NCBI GenBank assembly: GCA_027080135.1
Contig: JALWUJ010000161.1
Location: forward strand, 1 to 37,122
Direction: 5' to 3'
DNA: 37,122 nt
DNA from: Flavobacteriaceae bacterium
GTDB taxonomy: Bacteria > Bacteroidota > Bacteroidia > Flavobacteriales > Flavobacteriaceae
The notes under the pieces: generated by a model
Told to the model about the DNA's origin: nothing
The model's input: only the letters and a program-made list of their open reading frames with translations
Databases searched by the model: none
Translations under genes and position numbers: made by a program
Part shown: one piece after another, positions 19,197 through 28,170 of the stretch
Layout of the letters: every line of letters starts with the position of its first letter
How positions within the stretch are numbered: position 1 is the first letter of the stretch

Positions 19197-21320
19197 ATGA
19201 AAAAACCCCTAAGTATATTTCTGTTATTATTTGTCACTATAATTAGTGCTCAAGAAGTAAAACATCTTAACCTTGAAGATGCCGTTTTAGGGTATTACAA
19301 AGGTTTATATCCAAAACAAAAATCCTTGCAATGGATGGAAGGAACCGACGACTATATAGTAACGGAAGGAGATATTGTTCAGGTGAATTATAATCTTTCA
19401 AAACGACCAGCATTGTTTAGTTTGGAAGATCTTCAGAAAGCAATTCCGAGTTTAAAAAGAATGCCTTATTCGTTTGAGAAAGTTACTTCAGATGTAGTTA
19501 CTTTCCCTCATAAAAATGCGATGGTAACTTATAACTATCGTACTAAAACGGTTTCAGAACTTAAGTATGCTGAAGAAGCTGAAAATAACGAGTATAATTC
19601 CGAAGCAAATGCAGTAGCTTATACCATCGAAAACAATCTGTATGTTGCCACTTCTAGCAATCCGAAAATTGCAGTAACGAATATTTCAGATAAAAATATT
19701 GTTTCTGGTCAGGCGATTGCACGTTCAGAAATGGGAATTACTAAAGGAACGTTTTGGAGTCCGAAAGGGAATTTTTTAGCCTTCTACCAAAAAGATGAAA
19801 GCAATGTAACCAATTACCCTTTGGTAGATGTTACTACCACGCCTGCAACGGTTGATAATATTAAATATCCAATGAACGGAATGGGCAGTGAAATTGCGAA
19901 AGTGGGTGTTTATTCTATGAAGAATAATTCGGTGATTTATTTGGACATCGATACTTCAGACGAGCATTATTTAACCAATCTTTCTTGGTCTCCAGATGAA
20001 AAATTTGTGTTTTTAGCCGAAGTGAATCGAGGTCAAAACCATATTTGGTTCAATATGTACGATGCTACTTCGGGAAAGAAAATGAAAACCCTTTTTGAAG
20101 AGCAAAACGATAAATGGGTAGAGCCAGAACATACGGCAGTTTTTGTACCCAACAGCAATTCCACCTTTCTTTGGTTAAGCGAACGCGATGGATTTATGAA
20201 TTTATATGAATATGATATCGACAATCAATCTGAAAGACAACTTACCCATTTTAGTTGGGTAATTAAAGAGATTTTGGGCTTTGATGAAAAAGGAAAAAAT
20301 GTAATTGTTACAGGAACTGGACCCGATGCCAGAGAAACCAAAGCGTTTAAAATTAGTTTAAAAAACGGAAAGATTACTATTTTGACTTCAGAAGAAGGAA
20401 CGCATTCGGTGCAATTAAGTCCGAATGGAAATTACATCATCGATAGTTATTCAAGTCTAGATGTGCCGAGAGTTGTAAAAAGAAAATCGATTAAAAATGA
20501 AGAGGAAGTAACGATTTATACTTCAGAAAATCCAATTGAAGGATACCAATTAGGAACCACAGAATTAGTTACTCTAAAAGCAAAAGACGGAAGTGATTTA
20601 TACGGAAGACTCATAAAACCCGCTAATTTTGATGCTTCCAAAAAATATCCTGTTTTGGTGTATGTTTATGGCGGACCTCATGCACAAATGGTAACCAATT
20701 CTTGGTTGGGAGGTTCTAATTTATGGATGCAATGGATGGCTGCTGAGAAAGATTATGTAGTGTTTACCCTAGACAATCACGGCTCCGCATATCGTGGTTT
20801 TGAGTTTGAAAGTGCAATTCACAGACAAGTAGGTGAAGTGGAAATGGAAGATCAACTTATAGGTGTAGATTATTTAAAATCATTGCCTTTTGTAGATGGA
20901 AATAGATTGGCAATTCACGGTTGGAGTTATGGTGGTTTTATGACCAACTCTTTAATGTTACGTCATCCAGGAGTTTTTACAACAGCCGTTGCTGGTGGTC
21001 CTGTAACCGATTGGAAATATTACGAAATTATGTACGGAGAACGTTATATGGATCGTTGGCAAGAGAATGAAGCTGGTTTTGAAAAAGCAAAAATTCATAA
21101 TTACGTAAAAAACCTTGACGGAAAATTATTAGAAATTATTGGAAGTGTAGATCCTGTAGTAGTACCTCAACATACCATGACTTTACTTCAAGAGTTTGTA
21201 AAAAATAAAGTGCAAGTTGACTTTTTTACTTATCCAATGCATCCTCATAATGTTCGTGGAGTAGATCGTGCTCACTTGATGAAAAAGGTGTTGGATTATG
21301 TTATTTTGAATAATAAGTAA
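19197..21320 (+). CDS. S9 family peptidase (dipeptidyl-peptidase IV-like), secreted
   Basis: Signal peptide MKKPLSIFLLLFVTIISAQ; DPPIV beta-propeller; catalytic GWSYGGFM and HPHNV. Confidence 0.92.
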   Translation: MKKPLSIFLLLFVTIISAQEVKHLNLEDAVLGYYKGLYPKQKSLQWMEGTDDYIVTEGDIVQVNYNLSKRPALFSLEDLQKAIPSLKRMPYSFEKVTSDVVTFPHKNAMVTYNYRTKTVSELKYAEEAENNEYNSEANAVAYTIENNLYVATSSNPKIAVTNISDKNIVSGQAIARSEMGITKGTFWSPKGNFLAFYQKDESNVTNYPLVDVTTTPATVDNIKYPMNGMGSEIAKVGVYSMKNNSVIYLDIDTSDEHYLTNLSWSPDEKFVFLAEVNRGQNHIWFNMYDATSGKKMKTLFEEQNDKWVEPEHTAVFVPNSNSTFLWLSERDGFMNLYEYDIDNQSERQLTHFSWVIKEILGFDEKGKNVIVTGTGPDARETKAFKISLKNGKITILTSEEGTHSVQLSPNGNYIIDSYSSLDVPRVVKRKSIKNEEEVTIYTSENPIEGYQLGTTELVTLKAKDGSDLYGRLIKPANFDASKKYPVLVYVYGGPHAQMVTNSWLGGSNLWMQWMAAEKDYVVFTLDNHGSAYRGFEFESAIHRQVGEVEMEDQLIGVDYLKSLPFVDGNRLAIHGWSYGGFMTNSLMLRHPGVFTTAVAGGPVTDWKYYEIMYGERYMDRWQENEAGFEKAKIHNYVKNLDGKLLEIIGSVDPVVVPQHTMTLLQEFVKNKVQVDFFTYPMHPHNVRGVDRAHLMKKVLDYVILNNK

Positions 21321-21341
21321 TTAATAGGAAAGCGAATTTTC

Positions 21342-21399
21342 GGATTGAACAGATACTCACGGAAAGCATAATAAAAATATGTGATTATCTGTTCAATCC
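21342..21399. terminator. Inverted repeat GGATTGAACAGATACTCAC...GTGATTATCTGTTCAATCC between convergent genes
   Basis: 19-nt arms with one mismatch. Confidence 0.6.
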
Positions 21400-21414
21400 A
21401 TTTTTATCAGTGGT

Positions 21415-22644
21415 CTATTTTTTAATTTGACTCTGTATTATTCCTCCAATTGCCACCAAAAACACTGCACTTGCTAAAAATAAAACGAGGTAATATAAAT
21501 CACCCGACCAAGAAAATATCCCATTTCCAAATAAGAGTATTTCGGTAAGTAAAAAAGCTAAAAAGTATAATTTATAAGTTGTTTTGGATATGCTGAAGAA
21601 TTTAAAAACACTTAAAAACAGAAAGATTGAAATACTTACAATTCCTAAAAACACCCAATGTAAATAGGCGATTATCAAATCTTTATTCATAGAAACAAGG
21701 TTTGCAATTACCGGGAAAGAACCAACTATTTGGAAAATAAGTTTCAGTATGAATAATAATTTTACCGTTTTTAATAATTGATTTTCTATTTTGGTAAGTA
21801 TTCCTTTTAATCGTTTTAGGAAGTGTTTAATAGATTCTAACAAAACAATATAGGCTGCAAATTGTAAAATACTACCTACTAAAGCAAGAGTGTTAAAAAG
21901 TATCGATGGTTTCATCCACAATACAGAATGAAAAAAAGTTAGAAAAACGCCTACTAAAAACAAATGATAAAACAATTTGAATTTTTTTTCCAGAATAAAA
22001 ACTCCTTTATTTTTAAATAAGCCAATTTCTAATAATACTAATGAATTTTTGTTTTTTTCAAGAACCACAAAAAACAAACCTAATAAAGCTACTATAAACC
22101 ATCCGTTATATTGAAAATGCAAGAAGAAATAAATGGCATTTCGGTACCAAGATGAACTGCTTCCGAGAGTGTTCATTATAATTCCCAAAGCCCAAGGACC
22201 AAGGCTTGAAAACACCATCAACCATAAAGCTGCTCTAATTAATTTATAGGAATATAATTGTTTTTGTTCTAAAGAAGTATGTTTTAAAAACAACCAAAGA
22301 AAGCCGTAGGAATTCAGTAAAAACAAAGTGGAAAAAACAATAGAAAAGAAAGCATACCCTGTAAATGGAAAGCTAAACATCATTCCAATAATGGAAATTT
22401 GAGTACTCCAAAATAGTTTGTTGAAGGTTTTATCTTTTCCTTTTTCAGAAAGAAATAGCTTGTAAATAAGAGTAGTTAATGCTGTATAAACCCAACCCAA
22501 TAAAGCAATATGGGAATGCGTATGCAATATGTTTTTGTAGTTGAAGGTAATATCAACCACGTGAAACATTCGCATAAACACTCCCAAAAGTGCGACTATA
22601 AAAAAGTAGCCAAAAGCTATTTTAATTTGTTGTTTTAGATTCAT
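21415..22644 (-). CDS. Polytopic His-rich membrane protein, possible heme/copper-binding (NnrS/COX1-like)
   Basis: 409 aa, about 12 TM; LHTHSHIALLGWVY, FFLHFQYNGWF, FFHSVLW, AYLHWVFLG membrane histidines; lies downstream of ric on the same strand. Confidence 0.55.
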   Translation of the reverse strand: MNLKQQIKIAFGYFFIVALLGVFMRMFHVVDITFNYKNILHTHSHIALLGWVYTALTTLIYKLFLSEKGKDKTFNKLFWSTQISIIGMMFSFPFTGYAFFSIVFSTLFLLNSYGFLWLFLKHTSLEQKQLYSYKLIRAALWLMVFSSLGPWALGIIMNTLGSSSSWYRNAIYFFLHFQYNGWFIVALLGLFFVVLEKNKNSLVLLEIGLFKNKGVFILEKKFKLFYHLFLVGVFLTFFHSVLWMKPSILFNTLALVGSILQFAAYIVLLESIKHFLKRLKGILTKIENQLLKTVKLLFILKLIFQIVGSFPVIANLVSMNKDLIIAYLHWVFLGIVSISIFLFLSVFKFFSISKTTYKLYFLAFLLTEILLFGNGIFSWSGDLYYLVLFLASAVFLVAIGGIIQSQIKK

Positions 22645-22725
22645 TTTTTGCCCCTACACTTCGACACTTCGACTTCGCTCAGTGTACTGAAGAAAATTAA
22701 AAATGCAATCTACATGAAATTAAAT

Positions 22726-23448
22726 CTATCCTAATAATTTTTTTTCTAAAGCGATTGCTTTTCCGTGTAAAATATTATTTTCTAAATGGATATGTTGATG
22801 TAAATCTTCTTCAAATTCTTGCAAACTAGCATATAAAGCTCTAAAAGTGTTACAGGCTTCTGCTGGAGGTGTATAGTTATTGCTAAGTTTTGCAATTTCT
22901 TTAAAAATATCTCCTACTGTTTCGTGTTCATGCTCCATCATATTAATGGGATTGTTCACCGTACCAAAATGAGCTGCTTTTAAATCGGTTCCTTCTTTAT
23001 CGGCTTTAATTAATTGTTTGATGAAAGGGAAAAGCACCAATTCTTCTTTCTTTAAATGTGCGGCTAGATCTGCAGCTGCTTCTTGAAACAAACGATTTAT
23101 TTCTATCACTTCTTCGTGATGATGTCCATGAACCGTTGCTACTTTCTCTGCATACTGACTAATAATAGGCAAACTTTGCTCCACATAAGTATGATGTACA
23201 TTTACAATATGATCGATTAGAAATCCTAATTCCCAACTGTTATAATCGTGAGATCTGTTTGGAGTTTCATCTACAGCAATTAATTCTTGCTCAAGCATTT
23301 TATAATCTACATTGTGTTTTGCACAGGCTTTTTCGAGTGAAATTCCTCCACCACAACAAAAATCGATTCCGTGTTTTTTAAAAACGTTGGATGCTTTAAT
23401 GTTTTCGGTAACTACTTCTGCTACTGTTTTATTTTCGTTAATATTCAT
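22726..23448 (-). CDS. ric: Iron-sulfur cluster repair di-iron protein (RIC/ScdA/YtfE)
   Basis: 240 aa; N-terminal KTVAEVVTENIKASNVFKKHGIDFCCGGG (ScdA_N), hemerythrin-like His/Glu set (HIVNVHHTYVEQ, HEHETVG, HQHIHLENNIL). Confidence 0.95.
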   Translation of the reverse strand: MNINENKTVAEVVTENIKASNVFKKHGIDFCCGGGISLEKACAKHNVDYKMLEQELIAVDETPNRSHDYNSWELGFLIDHIVNVHHTYVEQSLPIISQYAEKVATVHGHHHEEVIEINRLFQEAAADLAAHLKKEELVLFPFIKQLIKADKEGTDLKAAHFGTVNNPINMMEHEHETVGDIFKEIAKLSNNYTPPAEACNTFRALYASLQEFEEDLHQHIHLENNILHGKAIALEKKLLG

Positions 23449-23465
23449 AGTATTTTATTTTGATG

Positions 23466-23473
23466 CAAAAATA
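23466..23473 (-). promoter_or_regulatory. ric -7 promoter element TATTTTTG (minus strand)
   Basis: TAnnTTTG match 18-25 bp upstream of the ric ATG. Confidence 0.55.
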
Positions 23474-23478
23474 CAATA

Positions 23479-23496
23479 AAAGATTATATTATCTTT
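23479..23496. promoter_or_regulatory. Palindrome AAAGAT-TATATT-ATCTTT upstream of ric
   Basis: 6-bp perfect arms with N6 spacer, 31 bp upstream of the ric ATG; same architecture as 8901-8916 and 10783-10802. Confidence 0.7.
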
Positions 23497-23617
23497 ATTT
23501 ATTCTAAATAAAAAAGAAGACCGTTTAAAAATAACTCCCCGTGTCTTTTGTCCGCAAATTATTTTGGGTTAAAAAGACGTTAATTAAACAGCCTTGCTTT
23601 TATAAAATTAATTAAGT

Positions 23618-23956
23618 TTATTGCTTATTACCAAGCATTAAAAGCTCGTTGCAAACTACTTCGGTAGTGTAGCGTTTGTTTCCATCTTTATCGTCCCAAG
23701 TTCTTGTAGTAAGTTTTCCTTCAATGGCAACTTCTTTTCCTTTGGTTACGTAATTTTCAATAATCTCAGCAGTTTTTCCCCAAGCAACTACATTATGCCA
23801 TTGGGTATCTACTACTTTTTCGCCTTGTGAATTTTTGTAAGAATCGTTGGTGGCAATACTAAATTTTGCTAATTTTTTTCCAGAATCTAAATTGATAATT
23901 TCTGGGTCATTTCCTAAGTTTCCAATCAACTGTACTTTGTTTCTAAGTGTGTTCAT
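23618..23956 (-). CDS. ssb: Short single-stranded DNA-binding protein
   Basis: 112 aa OB-fold; NKVQLIGNLGNDPEI, TQWHNVVAWGKTAEI, KEVAIEGKLTTRTWDDKDGNKRYTTEV; no acidic tail. Confidence 0.93.
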   Translation of the reverse strand: MNTLRNKVQLIGNLGNDPEIINLDSGKKLAKFSIATNDSYKNSQGEKVVDTQWHNVVAWGKTAEIIENYVTKGKEVAIEGKLTTRTWDDKDGNKRYTTEVVCNELLMLGNKQ

Positions 23957-24436
23957 AATTTTAAATTTTTGTGTTAAACAGTTAAGTATTATCCTCGAGC
24001 TCGTCCCGGGGATCTTTTAAAATTGAAATTAAAACTTGAATATTGTATTAAGTATCCTCGTTCTAATATTTCAACAGGGCAAACATACGGCGACAAGAAA
24101 ATGAGAGTCGGTTGTTACCTACTTACTTTCGTTTATAGTTGTTTGCAAACGGTTGTAAATGTTTGTCTTTGTATAAATATTTTTAAAAACCATCTGAAAC
24201 CCCTTTATTTTTCTATATTTGAAAGCAATTTGAATTATTTTTCAGCTAAATAAAAAACCTTAACTAATTCTTTTAAAATAAATGACAGAAGTCTATTTTA
24301 ATCTGAAATATTTCATAAAAAGCAATATTATTTAAAGTTTTCATTTCACTTTAAAAAGAATTATTACTTTTGACTAACCCAAAACTGAAAGTTAAAATTT
24401 TTTTCTTCTAATCTATTTTGCTTTCGAATAATAAAG

Positions 24437-26200
24437 ATGAAAAAAATTCATAAAAAATTAAATGAACTTTCCGCAACAGCTATTTGTGGAAACGATATCA
24501 GTTCGTCGGTGCTATATGTTTCAGCATTAGCAATCGCATTTGCAGGTCAATATGCTTGGATTACCCTATTAATTGTTTCGTTTGTATTATTTCTTTTTAG
24601 AAAAATATATGGCGAAGTAGTGGGTGCACTTCCATTAAATGGTGGAGCTTACAATGCTTTGCTGAATACAACGAGTAAATCTACCGCATCGTTTGCGGCA
24701 ACGTTAACCCTGCTTTCCTATATGGCTACTGCGGTAATTTCTGGAAATGAAGCCATTCATTATTTACATCATTTAATTCCTAGTATGCCCATCATACCTG
24801 TTACAATTATATTGTTAGCAATCTTCGCCTTATTGGCTATTGGAGGAATTACTGAATCGGCAAAAGTAGCAATTGGTATCTTTTTGTTTCACTTAACTTC
24901 TTTATTTGTACTTGCTGGATTTACTATTTATTTTTTAATGCATAACGGACTTCAAACTTTATTTGAAAATTGGCATTTTCCAGTTCAAGAAGGGGGAATT
25001 ACAAGAGCTATATTTTTAGGTTTTGCAGCTTCTATGTTGGGGGTTTCGGGTTTTGAAAGTTCTGCCAATTTTGTGGAAGAACAACAAAAAGGAGTATTTC
25101 CAAAAACCCTTCGGAATATGTGGACAATTGTAAGTGTTATCAACCCATTGATGGCAGTTTTTGCATTGGCTTTATTCGCATTACCCGTTTTACAAAGCAA
25201 CGAATATCAAAACACATTACTTGTTGAAATGGGAAAACACGTAGGCGGAAGTTGGGTAGCCATCCTTATTGCCATAGATGCCTTTTTGGTATTAAGTGGT
25301 GCCGTTTTAACCAGTTTTGTTGGGGTAACAGGTTTATTAGAACGTATGACTTTAGACCGAATTATGCCTCCCTTTTTTCTGAAGAAAAATAAAAGAGGGT
25401 CTTCTTACCGAATTATTATTATGTTCTTCTTGCTTTGTGTTTCGGTTTTGTTAATCACCAACGGAAACGTAAAATTATTGGCGGGTGTTTATACCATTTC
25501 ATTTTTATCGGTAATGGCTTTATTTGGAGTAGGTAATATTTTATTGAAGGTAAAAAGAAGTCAAATCCCAAGACCCGAAAGAGCTTCTTGGTTAGCTGTT
25601 TTTATAGCTATTATCGCGGTAATAATTGCCTTAATTGGGAACGTGGTGATGCCTCCAAAAGATGATTCACCTAGTAACTTTATGGTTTTTCTCTATTACT
25701 TTATTCCATCGATATTGTTTATTTTAACCATGCTAAACAGAACTATTTTATTAAAATTAGTTTTAAAAACCATCGATGGTATTTTTGATCCTATTAGAGC
25801 TTTTGTAGTAAAATTAGACAAAAAAATACAGCGTACCGTAGATGAAATAAACTCACAGGAATTTGTATTTTTCACCAAAGGAGACAATATTGCAACCTTA
25901 AATAAAGTAATGCTTTACATTACCAAAAACGAACATACTAAGAAAATAAAAATTGTTCACGTGTTAAAACAAGGATACGAACTACCTGAAAATTTAGAGC
26001 AAGAAATAGACTTTTTAAATAAAGAATATCCTGAAATTGATGTGGAATTTGTGGTAGAAAAAGGAGATTTCTCCCCTGAACTAATTCGGAAACTTTCTAA
26101 GGAATGGTCTATTCCAATTAACTTTATGTTTATAGGTTCACCTACCAATAAGTTTAAATTTAAAATTGAAGATTTAGGTGGTGTTCGATTGATTATTTGA
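24437..26200 (+). CDS. APC-superfamily amino-acid permease with C-terminal soluble (USP-like) domain
   Basis: 587 aa; about 12 TM; LSATAICGNDISSSVLYVSALAI, GALPLNGGAYNALLN, GFESSANFVEEQQKGVFPKTLRNMW. Confidence 0.85.
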   Translation: MKKIHKKLNELSATAICGNDISSSVLYVSALAIAFAGQYAWITLLIVSFVLFLFRKIYGEVVGALPLNGGAYNALLNTTSKSTASFAATLTLLSYMATAVISGNEAIHYLHHLIPSMPIIPVTIILLAIFALLAIGGITESAKVAIGIFLFHLTSLFVLAGFTIYFLMHNGLQTLFENWHFPVQEGGITRAIFLGFAASMLGVSGFESSANFVEEQQKGVFPKTLRNMWTIVSVINPLMAVFALALFALPVLQSNEYQNTLLVEMGKHVGGSWVAILIAIDAFLVLSGAVLTSFVGVTGLLERMTLDRIMPPFFLKKNKRGSSYRIIIMFFLLCVSVLLITNGNVKLLAGVYTISFLSVMALFGVGNILLKVKRSQIPRPERASWLAVFIAIIAVIIALIGNVVMPPKDDSPSNFMVFLYYFIPSILFILTMLNRTILLKLVLKTIDGIFDPIRAFVVKLDKKIQRTVDEINSQEFVFFTKGDNIATLNKVMLYITKNEHTKKIKIVHVLKQGYELPENLEQEIDFLNKEYPEIDVEFVVEKGDFSPELIRKLSKEWSIPINFMFIGSPTNKFKFKIEDLGGVRLII

Positions 26201-26272
26201 TTTCAAAGTAAATATTACTTTCAAAATCGTATTTTGTAGTGAATTTTATTGATTAGGGAATAGAATACTAAT

Positions 26273-26284
26273 TGACAATTGTCA
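26273..26284. promoter_or_regulatory. Perfect palindrome TGACAATTGTCA upstream of the yeeE pair
   Basis: 12-bp self-complementary. Confidence 0.4.
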
Positions 26285-26339
26285 TATTTTTAAGGTATAT
26301 TTAACTTTAAATTTGCTTAATCAATTAATATCAAAAATC

Positions 26340-26984
26340 ATGTACGAAAAGGTTTTAGAAATGCAAGAGTTCATCAGCCAACCTTGGCCTTGGTGGATGG
26401 GTGGTATCGTTATAGGACTCACCCTTTATTTATTGTTTAAATTCAATAAAGATTTTGGTCTTTCGGCTAATTTAAGAACGATGTGTGCAGCAGATGGGGC
26501 TGGAAAATATGCCGATTTCTTCGAGTTTGATTGGGGAAAACAAGGTTGGAATTTAATGGTAGCATTGGGTGCTATGTTTGGTGGTTATGTTGCTGCCAAT
26601 TATTTTGGTGGTGATGGATTGGCACATATTTCTGACGCAGCCATAAACACACTTAATCAAATGTCTCCCGAGCCTTATTTAACGGCAGATAATGTTCATA
26701 TTGTTCCGGGAAAAGATGTGATGCATGGTGTAAATCTACCCGAATGGTGGAACCTTTATTCTTGGAAATCACTCTTTACACTTCGAGGTTTAATCATTAT
26801 AGTTGGTGGTGGATTTTTAATTGGATTTGGAGCTAGATACGCAGGAGGTTGTACTTCGGGACACGCTATTTCTGGTATTGCTAATTTGCAATTACCTTCT
26901 TTGGTAGCTGTTATCGGATTTTTTGTTGGAGGTTTAATTATGACTTGGTTAATCCTTCCTTACATTTTACAAATAACTATCTAA
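26340..26984 (+). CDS. YeeE/YedE family inner membrane (sulfur/thiosulfate transport-like) protein
   Basis: Likely ATG at 26340 (MYEKVLEMQEF); GFGARYAGGCTSGHAISGIANLQLPS signature. Confidence 0.9.
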   Translation: MYEKVLEMQEFISQPWPWWMGGIVIGLTLYLLFKFNKDFGLSANLRTMCAADGAGKYADFFEFDWGKQGWNLMVALGAMFGGYVAANYFGGDGLAHISDAAINTLNQMSPEPYLTADNVHIVPGKDVMHGVNLPEWWNLYSWKSLFTLRGLIIIVGGGFLIGFGARYAGGCTSGHAISGIANLQLPSLVAVIGFFVGGLIMTWLILPYILQITI

Positions 26985-27001
26985 CCTAAAAACTCAGAAA
27001 A

Positions 27002-27415
27002 ATGAAATTATTCAAATATATAATCATCGGTTTTTTATTCGGTTTCGGAATGTGGAAACTTGAAGCAATATCAACCTTTAGAATCATTGAAATGTTCCAC
27101 TTTCAATCCTTCCATATGTACGGAATTATAATGAGTGGAGTAGTGATAGGAATTATTATTACTCAGCTATTTAAAAAAGGAAAAATAAAAGCCGTTCACG
27201 GTGAAACAGTAAAATTTAATGATAAGAGTCACGAATGGTGGCGTTATATTTTAGGAGGAATTATCTTTGGAATGGGATGGGCACTTACTGGTGTTTGTTC
27301 AGGAATGATGTTTGTTTTAGTAGGCTCAGGATATACGGTATTTATCGTATTTATAGGTGCCGCATTACTTGGGACTTTTGCTTATGGTTATTTTAGAAAA
27401 TCACTTCCGCATTAA
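27002..27415 (+). CDS. YeeE/YedE family protein, second half-size subunit (DUF6691-type)
   Basis: 137 aa; GGIIFGMGWALTGVCSGMMFVLVGSG. Confidence 0.88.
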   Translation: MKLFKYIIIGFLFGFGMWKLEAISTFRIIEMFHFQSFHMYGIIMSGVVIGIIITQLFKKGKIKAVHGETVKFNDKSHEWWRYILGGIIFGMGWALTGVCSGMMFVLVGSGYTVFIVFIGAALLGTFAYGYFRKSLPH

Positions 27416-27434
27416 ACAAACCTAATTTTATCTA

Positions 27435-27468
27435 GAAAAACCATCAGCATTTTGTTGATGGTTTTTTT
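27435..27468 (+). terminator. Intrinsic terminator AACCATCAgcattttgTTGATGGTTTTTTT
   Basis: 8-bp stem followed by T-tract downstream of the yeeE pair. Confidence 0.8.
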
Positions 27469-27585
27469 GTTGTAATTTTTTTTAAACTTAAAGACCTTTC
27501 GTCTGTGCTCAAGGTGACATAATTATTTTGTTATTTTTTTTATTTTTAAATCTCATTACATTTCTACTTAGATAAAATCCTTTTA

Positions 27586-27601
27586 TTGTAACCATTTACA
27601 A
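27586..27601. promoter_or_regulatory. Palindrome TTGTAA-CCAT-TTACAA upstream of nrdGD
   Basis: 6-bp perfect arms with N4 spacer, the geometry of Crp/Fnr-family sites. Confidence 0.45.
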
Positions 27602-27716
27602 AAGTTTACCATTTTTTTATCTGTTAATAACATTTTTAATAACTCCTATTTTTAGTTTTCAATTTAGTTATTCTGAAAACTATCTTTATAAAGACTAATC
27701 ACTCTTTTATTTTGTT

Positions 27717-28166
27717 ATGTATTATTACGACTTTCAAGTGGTGCTTCAAGAAGTGCCCGGAGAGATTAGTCTTTGCTTTTCTATTTCGGGTTGCAAACTC
27801 CATTGTGAGGGCTGTCATTCCACTTTTCTTTGGAAAGAAGAAAATGGAAATCTCCTCACCGAAAGCGCATATACTTCACTACTAAATCAATATAAAAACC
27901 TGGCTACTTGCGTGCTTTTTATGGGCGGCGAATGGCATCAAGACGAATTGATAAAAATGCTTCAGCTAGCAAAAAAACATCATTTTAAAACCTGCCTTTA
28001 TACGGGTGAAGAAACTATTTCAGAAGAAATAAAAAACCATTTAACGTACCTGAAAACCGGAAGTTGGAAAATGGAACTAGGCGGATTAGAAAGCGAAGAA
28101 ACCAATCAAAAATTTATACATATACAGACCAACAAAAACCTTAATTATTTATTCCACAAAAACTAA
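27717..28166 (+). CDS. nrdG: Anaerobic ribonucleoside-triphosphate reductase activating protein
   Basis: 149 aa; radical SAM CKLHCEGCHS (CxxxCxxC), VLFMGGEWHQDEL. Confidence 0.92.
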   Translation: MYYYDFQVVLQEVPGEISLCFSISGCKLHCEGCHSTFLWKEENGNLLTESAYTSLLNQYKNLATCVLFMGGEWHQDELIKMLQLAKKHHFKTCLYTGEETISEEIKNHLTYLKTGSWKMELGGLESEETNQKFIHIQTNKNLNYLFHKN

Positions 28167-28170
28167 AAGT

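Noticed and set aside
24023-24253. 76-aa ORF between ssb and the APC permease
   Set aside because: No domain, low-complexity composition and no clear promoter/RBS; more likely non-coding.
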